From NCBI GenBank assembly GCA_028673005.1, contig CM054115.1:106759172-106823171 (forward strand): DNA of 64,000 bases, given 5' to 3'. Positions 57,701 through 64,000 of this stretch are shown here, one piece after another. The notes under the pieces were generated by a model, which ran no database searches, was not told where the DNA came from, and was given only the letters and a program-made list of their open reading frames with translations. The stretch's first letter is position 1, and each line of letters opens with the position of its first letter. A program made the translations under genes and the position numbers. Source of the DNA: Tanypteryx hageni (taxonomy: Eukaryota > Arthropoda > Insecta > Odonata > Petaluridae).

Positions 57701-58924
57701 TTTACAGGTTATGCTTGTCTGCATAGGATCTTTGCATCGCATTATTGCATCAATTTCTTGCTTGGCAATCTCATCATTTGAGAGGGAGGAGTTTTCTTTG
57801 ATGTGTCTCTTTGAGGACATCCATTGGGGCAGTTTGATACTAGCTTGGCTAGTTCCATCCCAACCAAGAAAACATCTGCATTCAGAAATGAGAAAATTGA
57901 TCTGTTACGATAGTTCAGTGGTAGAATATCCGCCTGGCAAGTGGAAGACCCGGGTTCGATTCCCGGTCATAGCAGACTTTTTTCTCGTTTCAAAAATATT
58001 CCCAAATTATGTATTGCATCAGCATTATTGAATGACTTAGCAAAATGTCTAAGTCGCTAAGGCTATTAAAATTTAAGCTCTACTGTTTTAAACTAAAATA
58101 GTTTTGATTTTGCCCTTCAAGCCTCGTTCACGCCTTGTTCCTTTTTTAATGGCATTTTTGTCAGTGATTAAGCAGAACTAACTTGTTTAATATTTGTATT
58201 CAAAGGTAGAGCATATTTTGAGGATTGCTAAGAGTTTAGGTTACATCTTGAAATTTATCTAATTTGTTAAATGAGTGTCGGTAATATTTTATATTAACTC
58301 GCTTGATGAGAATTATGTTAAAACATTCCTAATTATTATGGTTTTTTTTGTAGGGTCTGGTGAGAGCATTCCGTAATATACCTGGGATTGATCTTATACC
58401 AGTAAATAAGTTAAACTTGCTTAAGTTGGCTCCTGGAGGACATGTTGGTCGTTTTGTTATTTGGACTCAAGGTGCTTTTGCAAAGCTTGATAAAATTTAT
58501 GGAACATGGCGTGAAGGCTCATCTATGAAGAAAGGCTACAATCTGCCCATGCCCAAGATGTCTAACACTGATCTTTCTCGCATTCTCAAATCTGAAGATA
58601 TACGCAAAGTTATGAGAGCCCCAAGGTCAGTTTAAATTCTGATTTTCATTTAAGGTGAATGGTACAGTTTTATCATAAATGTTGTTTAATATTCAGGCTT
58701 GCTTACTAGATGGTTTTTGTTTTGGTATCCTTGATTCAATTTTAATTTTTTTATTCTATTAAAGAATGAAGGTTGAAAGGAGAGTGCGCAAGCTGAATCC
58801 GCTACGCAACACCCGTGCTATGCTGCGCCTTAATCCATATGCTGCAGTTTTGAAGCGCCAGGCAATTCTTACTGCAAGAAGGCGAGATCATTTACGTGCG
58901 ATAGAATTGGCTAAGAGGAGGGGA
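51741..58924 (+). CDS. RPL4: Ribosomal protein L4 (uL4), seven visible coding exons, 3' incomplete
   Basis: Exons 51741-51743, 52015-52192, 52560-52805, 53355-53479, 53652-53750, 58354-58625 and 58765-58924 give 1083 bases (361 codons). All have GT/AG borders and consistent phases. The protein is a cytosolic large-subunit component lining the exit tunnel. Hallmarks are [101 protein letters not shown] and [10 protein letters not shown]. Human RPL4 has 427 residues. The missing lysine-rich C-terminus of about 40-65 residues must lie beyond a last intron longer than 5 kb. It is divergent from BCAS2. Confidence 0.96.
52015..52192 (+). CDS. RPL4: RPL4 coding exon 2
   Basis: 178 bases after acceptor TTTGTTTCAG, encoding [15 protein letters not shown] to KDAG. 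The Gly codon is split with exon 3. Donor GTCTGT. Confidence 0.95.
52560..52805 (+). CDS. RPL4: RPL4 coding exon 3
   Basis: 246 bases encoding [19 protein letters not shown] through [15 protein letters not shown]. This is the internal tunnel-loop region. Ends in a split Gly codon. Donor GTAGGG. Confidence 0.96.
53355..53479 (+). CDS. RPL4: RPL4 coding exon 4
   Basis: 125 bases encoding [16 protein letters not shown] through KAWNDIEK. Phase 0 end. Confidence 0.95.
53652..53750 (+). CDS. RPL4: RPL4 coding exon 5
   Basis: 33 codons, [19 protein letters not shown] to VYHKNQ. Donor GTGAGA. Followed by the 4.6-kb transposon-filled intron. Confidence 0.95.
54152..54640 (-). mobile_element. Tigger-like remnant in RPL4 intron 5
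   Basis: The left end CAGTGGTCCCTCTCCAACCA is preceded by TA and followed by a matching hairpin (TGGTTGGAGAGGGCC). The minus strand encodes [33 protein letters not shown] and EPPRKRR-stop, which looks like the end of a pogo-type transposase. The other end is not found. Confidence 0.6.
54865..55763 (+). mobile_element. pogo/Tigger deletion derivative (899 bp), copy 1
   Basis: The left end CAGTAAAACCCCATATTTA and the inward right end CAGTAAAACCCCTTATTTAC are flanked by TA (54863-54864, 55764-55765). A frame at 55278-55470 ([20 protein letters not shown], then [20 protein letters not shown]) is the N-terminal helix-turn-helix of a pogo transposase. The catalytic core is deleted. Sister copy at 59244-62028. 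Confidence 0.9.
55766..56740. other. Unassigned intronic sequence (RPL4 intron 5)
   Basis: AT-rich. 55930-56050 on the minus strand reads an acidic, Lys-containing segment ([18 protein letters not shown]) that could be a transposase tail. Nothing firm. Confidence 0.35.
56741..57434. pseudogene. Unrecognised coding-like segment with a possible MADF domain
   Basis: Plus strand 57250-57420 reads [33 protein letters not shown] and [16 protein letters not shown]. The spacing of W/L, R-P-x-L-x-D and E-I-A-x-x-x-G resembles a MADF DNA-binding domain, which is common in arthropod transposon accessory proteins. The minus strand at 56746-57332 also has long coding-like frames with no recognised family. 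Probably a transposon fragment. The assignment is tentative. Confidence 0.3.
57598..57720 (+). mobile_element. tRNA-derived SINE, copy B
   Basis: The 57598-57668 head folds as a tRNA: 7-bp acceptor GCTATGA/TCATAGC and a perfect CCGGG/CCCGG T-stem with TTCGATT loop. The anticodon loop CCGGCAA has an apparent GGC anticodon but lacks U33. Box A and box B are intact. The body (AGACTTCTTTCTCATTTCAA ... CCCAACTTTACAGG) is shared with the other copies. Confidence 0.8.
57904..58012 (+). mobile_element. tRNA-derived SINE, copy C
   Basis: Head 57904-57974 is nearly identical to copy B. Its anticodon loop CTGGCAA retains U33 with anticodon GGC (Ala). The acceptor stem is partly mismatched at its 5' end. 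The body AGACTTTTTTCTCGTTTCAA follows. A tRNA-finding program might call this a tRNA-Ala gene, but the shared body argues for a SINE. Confidence 0.78.
58354..58625 (+). CDS. RPL4: RPL4 coding exon 6
   Basis: 272 bases encoding [16 protein letters not shown] to RKVMRAP. The Arg codon is split. Donor GTCAGT. Confidence 0.95.
58765..58924 (+). CDS. RPL4: RPL4 coding exon 7
   Basis: 160 bases encoding [20 protein letters not shown] through AIELAKRRG. Canonical GTAAGT donor, phase 0. The next exon is not found in the window. Confidence 0.93.
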
Positions 58925-59243
58925 GTAAGTATCTAACATTGTATAATCTGAAACTATTTCTTTAAGGCGTGGGCTGCAAAGGATCAGGTAATATTGTTTG
59001 CTTGGTGTACAGTGTTGAAGGGAATTGAAGTTTGCTGAATACAAACTACTAGGAGATAAATTTTTTTTCTCTCGTGTTACTTCATATTGTAGGTTTGTGA
59101 TAACTATTCAGAATGGTCATCTTTTGGGAGAGGTTAGAGGAACTGAGTATTTTCTTCCACAAAGTTGCTACACTGATTTGTCAGAGGTTTAGCCTTGAGG
59201 ATATCAATTTTGCATAGCACTTGCAGGTGAGAAGAATAAGATA
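58925..59243. other. Start of RPL4 final visible intron
   Basis: No exon found. Frames after candidate acceptors (for example at 59092) do not give the lysine-rich RPL4 tail. Confidence 0.5.
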
Positions 59244-60088
59244 CAGTAAAATCCCGTATTTACGTTATCGGAATGTATGTTTTCCTGCTATTTACAACAT
59301 TTTATTTGGGTCCCGTCAATTTTCCTATGATTCCAATGTAAGAAAAACCCTGTATTTATACTATTTCATTTTAAGTTTTCCCGCTATTCGTGCCCTTTTA
59401 CATTAGAATTTCTGATTTTTTAAAAGAATTTAGCGTGCGATTCCCGATAGTTTTTAACATTTTTCGGCTTAGCTTTGCAAAAAAATTCGGAACTTTTTGG
59501 ACGAAAATTTTGAAAACGGCGGCAGAGTAGGAACAGCGCCCCTAGAGGCAGAAATATGAACTTTCTTTTCAAAACAGCATTCGCCGCACTCGCTTTAGCA
59601 GATGCTATAATCATACTCAGGAACAGCATACTTAGAGATGGAAATACATATTAACTCTTGGGTGAAAACTTCAAAACCTCGTACATAAATCACATTAGCA
59701 GAGCATAAACAGCCCACTTAGATACGGAAATACTATTTTCGCTATTTACTCTTTGAACCAAGTATGAATCCTATTGAAAAGATGTTCAAGTTTGGCTCTA
59801 TGATGTTTTTACCCTTTCCACTCAAATTCTGCCCCTTGGTTCCCACAGTTTGTGATTAAATTTAAGTTAATTTGTAATTTGTTGTAATTTAAATTACCAT
59901 ATTGTCCCGAATATAACATGGTGTTTGTTTTTCCAAAAAATTAAATTTTAAAAGTAGTCCCCGCATTATATTCGAGTAATTTTAAAAGATCCTAAAATCG
60001 TGTTTAGAAAAATCACTCTACATTCCACACGTCTTTTAAGTAATACAAGATACTTGTTACATTGTAAACACATCAAGCCTACATATTA

Positions 60089-61374
60089 CGAGGTGTACAA
60101 AAAGTTCGTGCACTTGGTTCACCAAAATTCCAAATTAAATTATTCTGGAACGGAAATGTGGTCACCCTCGAAGTACTCTCCCCCTGACAGAATGCACTTC
60201 GTCCAACGCTTCTTCCATTCTTGAAAGCAGTGCTGCATGTCCTTTAGGAGCTTCGTCGTTTCTCATTTTATGGTATCAACATCCACAAAATGTTCACCCC
60301 GCATAATATTTTTCACTTAAGGGAACAGGTAGAAGTCACAGGGTGCTACATCAGGCGAATAGGGAGGGTGGTCCATGGTAGTGATTTTGTTTTTGGCCAA
60401 AAACTCGCGCGTAACGAGCGCGGTGTGCGAAGGTGCATTGTCCACGCGTTCTCCACCCACAATTCGGGTCGTGAACGTCGCACACGTTCACGCAGACGCT
60501 TCAAGACTTCAACATAGAATTTTGCATTAACAGTTCGACCTGCTGGAACATATTCATAATGAACAACTCCACGAATATCGAAAAAAACGATGAGCATGGT
60601 CTTGATTTTTGAACAACTCTTGCGTGCTTTTTTGGTGCGAGGCGAACCAGGGTGCTTCCACTCTTCACTCTGCCTTTTTGTTTCAGGGTCATACTCATAA
60701 ATCCAGTATTTGTCTCCAGTTATCACCCTTTCGAGAAAATTTGGATCCTGGGCACTCTCGATCCAGTCATTGCAACAATCAACACGCTCTTGTTTTTGCT
60801 CGTCAGTCAAAACTTTCGGAACAATTTTGGCACACAGCTTCCGCATGGTCAAATCTTCTTTTAAAATTGTCTGAACACTACCGTTACTTATTCCAAGTAT
60901 TTCTGCAATCATTCTAGTGGTAATTCGACGGTCTGCCTTCACCAAATCGTAAACACGTTGAATGTTTTCATCGCCACGTGATGTTGAAGGGCGCCCCGCT
61001 CGTGCGTCGTCATCGACGCTCTCCCTCCCCTCCTTGAACCAGTCCACCCATTTATACACAATTCTATGCTTCATGGCAGACTCACCATACATCATTTCCA
61101 ACATTTGTAGAATTTCCTGGCCGTTTTTGCCAAGTTTTACGAGAAATTTGATGCTGGTTCTTTGCTCGGTTAAAATGTCTCGCTCCATTCCGCCGACACG
61201 ACCAAAAGTACGTTCACAAAAACACACCAAAAGCAAAGATCTCACTCGACCGTGACCAAACTTTTACTGAGGACACGTGAGGCTTCCCCCTAAACATTGC
61301 ACCACTGTAGAAACTTACAGCGTTGCCACGTCGGCAGAAAAAAATTCAGTGCACGAACTTTTTGTACACACCTC
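60089..61374 (-). mobile_element. mariner element (1286 bp)
   Basis: The terminal repeats read CGAGGTGTACAAAAAGTTCG at left and CGAGGTGTGTACAAAAAGTT inward at right, with a 2-base difference, and both are flanked by TA. The size matches full-length mariners. The pogo/Tigger copy 1 supplies the empty-site sequence (ACATGTTATAATGTATTTG), which confirms the insertion. Confidence 0.95.
60140..61188 (-). pseudogene. mariner transposase, recently inactivated
   Basis: Begins MERDILTEQRTSIKFLVKLG. It then has an N-terminal helix-turn-helix (KWVDWFKEGRESVDDDARAG, RPSTS), the linker with ITTRMIAEILGISNGSV, and VITGDKYWIYEYDPE with the first catalytic Asp. GVVHYEYVPAGRTVNAKFY follows. Around 60430 a single-base frameshift separates WVEN from DNAPSHTAL (second Asp), which is followed in the new frame by YSPDVAPCDFYLFP. 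Two stop codons lie beyond this, then KCILSGGEYFEGD near the end. Length and motif order are those of a DD34D mariner. Damage is limited, so the insertion is fairly young. Confidence 0.92.
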
Positions 61375-62631
61375 GTACAATATACTTGGAAAGCATTTGA
61401 GGCGAAAATAGATTGAGTTCAGTCGGCGGCTAAACTCCTCATTAGTCATTGAATTGAAGCTATTAGTGCATCGTCGTATTCTTTGTACCTACCTTAGCGA
61501 GTTTTTGCCCATCCGATATTTTAACAATGGGTGTTGAGAAAAAAGGTTCTTCCAAATTCCAGGTAAACAGAGGAATCTGATGAAGTTATAACATGAATTT
61601 TAAAATATTCGTAGCTCAAGAGGTGGAAAAAATGAACACTACTCAAGCTTTGAAAAAGTATGATGTTTCTTAAGTAAATATACTTATGTCTATGTACAAT
61701 TTTCCAGAAAGATGTAATATGGAGAATGTAATGGAAACCCAAGCATTCTATACTAGCATTTAAATTCGGCATATATTTTAATATTACTATTATTAAAAAT
61801 TGTGCTGGTTAAGTAAATGAATAAATAGATATACTCTTTATAAACTTTGCTCTTTTAACACTGATTTTATTGTCAGTCTTGCTGTAACAAATGAGCGAGT
61901 TTAAAAGTAAAATCAGTTTAGCTATTTTTCCTTTCCCCGCAATTTACACTTTCCCACAATTTACGCTTTCCCACAATTTACACTTTTTTCCCAGGTCCCT
62001 AGAAAAGTGTAAATAAGGGTTTTAACTGTATTTCAATTCACTATGCAGGTCATCGGAAAATTCCAATTGATTATTTACTAGGAAGAAGTGTGGACTGCCT
62101 AAGTGAAAATTAAAACGAGAAACATTTCATATAGACAACTTCAGTTGGCCTTTTATACTTGTATGTTGAGTTGGAATTAACATTGCCTATGTTACTGATG
62201 TGATGTTACTATACATCTTTGTACTGAGTGTCTATTTCGGTTTGTTACAAAAATTAATAGACTTCCTTGCATTTCAAATGTTTTAGGTTCTTATCTACTA
62301 TACAGGTGACTGATATGCAGCGCCCTTGCGGCATCAAATGGTGAGATATGGAACTGCATGGTATAGGTCGACCAGACTCAAAAGAACCTGCGCCATAACT
62401 TACCCCTCCAGTTGGCGCAGCCCCTCTTTCTTCCCCTTTCCACACTACAGCGGCAGTTTCAGCGCGCATATTTGAACGTTTCGATCTCCCCGGTATCATT
62501 CTCTTCGAAGTTTTTGTTGATTCTTGATAGTATTTGTTATTTTTATTGTTGCTATACCTATTCGGCATTTCGTTGTTCCTTTAGTTTTTCTTTATTTGTT
62601 ATTTTTGTGGTTATTGTTGTTTTTGAATGAA

Positions 62632-62790
62632 ATGACATCTTCATTAAGAAGTACGCCTGTTTCCGGGAGACCATTGAGAGGACAAGCATGGGAGGTTGTG
62701 TGCAAAGTAGCTACTTTCTTATGGGAAAGCAAATATATCGGTCTCAAATACAACGTAGTGGAGAGCACAAGTACGGCTACTGGAGTCTAG
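62632..62790 (+). pseudogene. IS630-like transposase N-terminal fragment
   Basis: MTSSLRSTPVSGRPLRGQAW, EVVCKVATFLWES and VESTSTATGV-stop match the start of a common arthropod transposase of the IS630/Tc1 group. In that family a G...R.IV.NV..F.E...K block ends with a ...TAATGVS helix-turn-helix start. A stop ends it after about 52 codons. The DDE domain is absent. Confidence 0.5.
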
Positions 62791-63560
62791 TTCCATGAAT
62801 TTACTTGTGAATTTTCCTCGCATATTTTCATTTGGTCCCTTCAGCTGAGGCTTCCTTTTATTCTCAAAGAGATTGTCCCTTCAACTGAGCCACCTTATAA
62901 TCTTTAAAAAGTACCGATTCTGAAAGGTTCTAAATATGAGAACATTCACACACAGCACAATGTAACCTCTCGCTAATGGCAAATATTTTTCACTATTTTA
63001 ACTCATCATGGCTCCTGTGCCTACGCTTTACGCCAGGATTTCTTTCGTTTATTTGTTTATGGCCCCTCCTTTTCAATAGCTAGAATGGCACGTGTTTTCA
63101 GCCTTTTAGAATTCACAGTTTATTGGTTTATCTTTTTGGGTTCAGGGGACATCTGGGACGCAGCGTCGTAACATGTTTCAGAAAGTCTTTTTCATTTTAT
63201 ACACATTTCTCCTGGTAATGGTGAATGAATTCTTTATTAATTGTGGCATTAATTTTATTACTAATGTAATTAAAAAAATACTTAACCGATATTTCATGGA
63301 ATAATATCTACGTACATTCGCAAAATTATATTCGTCTGCTTGGACTTAAGAAATTAAAATATGCATATTTATTATAATAATTGATTTGATACTTGTTACA
63401 GTCCATCATTCAGCAATCAAAAATACTTTATAAACACAACAGATAAATAATTTATCAGAAATCATGAAATATTAAACAGAAAATTCATCGATTATCCCGC
63501 GTGAGAATTTCGTCAGTTAGGCGTGAGCATCCATAAGGTGTGAAGTTATCCAAAGCCGAA
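62791..63560. other. Unassigned sequence
   Basis: AT-rich interior of the IS630-like element, no gene seen. Confidence 0.4.
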
Positions 63561-64000
63561 ATAGTGGGGGTACCCAGTGAGCTCCCGGCATCCTCCTTTG
63601 CTCTGCCCACTTTTGCTAGAAGGGTCTTTTGAGTCCGGTCGACCTATAGTAGCGTATATCCCAACTGCATATCACTTCTACCTAAAAGGAGAAACAGTAT
63701 ATGTTACTGTTCGGGCACACAATCTCCACTGGCATGGAGAGGGTGATATTGGTTTAGTATGGGCGCCGAAGCAGCCTGCACTAGTTAAATCTCCATTCAA
63801 AAAAATACATATACCATTATAAATCAAAATTTAAATGAACAACTATAAACCACATAATTCCATATCTCACCACTTACAGCACCGGCTAGCTCCACATCTC
63901 GCTACCAGCAGGGTGATTTATATTGGGCGCCCATATACCGTATTAGTCCGAATCTAGTTCCTCGCCTATTTCTGAAGCCTCGGTTTTGGAAAAAAGTTTG

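Larger units (their letters stand above)
59244..62028 (+). mobile_element. pogo/Tigger derivative, copy 2, carrying a nested mariner
   Basis: The ends CAGTAAAATCCCGTATTTAC and, inward, CAGTTAAAACCCTTATTTAC lie between TA dinucleotides (59242-59243, 62029-62030). Compared with 54865-55763 it has about 580 extra bases at 59439-60017 and the mariner at 60089-61374. The transposase N-terminus at 61528-61670 is frameshifted. Confidence 0.88.
62298..63950 (+). mobile_element. IS630/Tc1-type DNA element, internally deleted
   Basis: 62298-62420 and 63600-63950 are inverted with respect to each other. They share TGGTGAGATATGGAA and GGTCGACC(A/G)GACTCAAAAGA in the same order from the outside. The right arm has a roughly 170-base insertion between them. 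An N-terminal transposase piece lies at 62632-62790. Exact ends are uncertain. Confidence 0.55.

Noticed and set aside
1..64000. CRISPR array, bacterial operon or phage-type system
   Set aside because: The window is clearly eukaryotic (spliced genes, LINEs, hAT, mariner). No regularly spaced short direct repeats with unique spacers were seen.

Overview
This is a eukaryotic, animal, most likely arthropod nuclear window. It is AT-rich, intron-containing and dominated by decayed transposable elements. The two host genes read well against animal proteins, and the ribosomal protein looks insect-like. Two genes are well supported and sit head to head. BCAS2/SPF27 (a spliceosomal PRP19-complex subunit, minus strand) has coding exons at 51353-51279, 51188-51096, 50888-50716, 36746-36636 and 30827-30347. 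Ribosomal protein L4 (uL4, plus strand) has coding exons at 51741-51743, 52015-52192, 52560-52805, 53355-53479, 53652-53750, 58354-58625 and 58765-58924. Their start codons are 387 bases apart, so they probably share a bidirectional promoter. The last, lysine-rich RPL4 exon is not visible before the window ends.

Layout. 1-2.4 kb: remnant of a ZMYM1-like hAT transposase, then low-complexity sequence. 3.2-7.4 kb: a tRNA-derived SINE, a Tigger-like element split by a 5'-truncated LINE, a hAT MITE and a Tigger MITE. 7.4-12 kb: mostly unassigned, with a Tigger-like element and one small unrecognised ORF. 12-15.6 kb: decayed endonuclease/RT LINEs with two insertions of a second LINE family that ends in a GATGTA microsatellite. 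15.6-17.2 kb: two copies of an unrecognised ~650-base repeat. 17.7-18.25 kb: a GC-rich island with a possible first exon. 18.6-19.3 kb: more LINE fragments. 21.6-26.5 kb: a TIR element, then a ~140-base tandem array split by a Tigger-like insertion and by a 2.5-kb hAT element. 27.9-30 kb: a second ZMYM1-like hAT and a mariner tail.

30.3-51.4 kb is BCAS2, whose two large introns (5.8 and 14 kb) are full of elements. These include a Tigger-like element, a hammerhead-ribozyme-like inverted repeat in the sense orientation, pogo/Tigger and Penelope-like remnants, an element with ~370-base inverted repeats, a piggyBac split by a LINE, and three hAT MITEs. 51.7-64 kb is RPL4. Its 4.6-kb fifth intron holds Tigger fragments and two SINE copies. 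Its final, incomplete intron holds a second pogo/Tigger copy with a mariner nested inside, and an IS630-like element.

Many insertions still carry matching target-site duplications, so relative insertion ages can be read from the sequence. The strongest candidate for something unusual is the hammerhead-like motif just downstream of BCAS2 exon 4.
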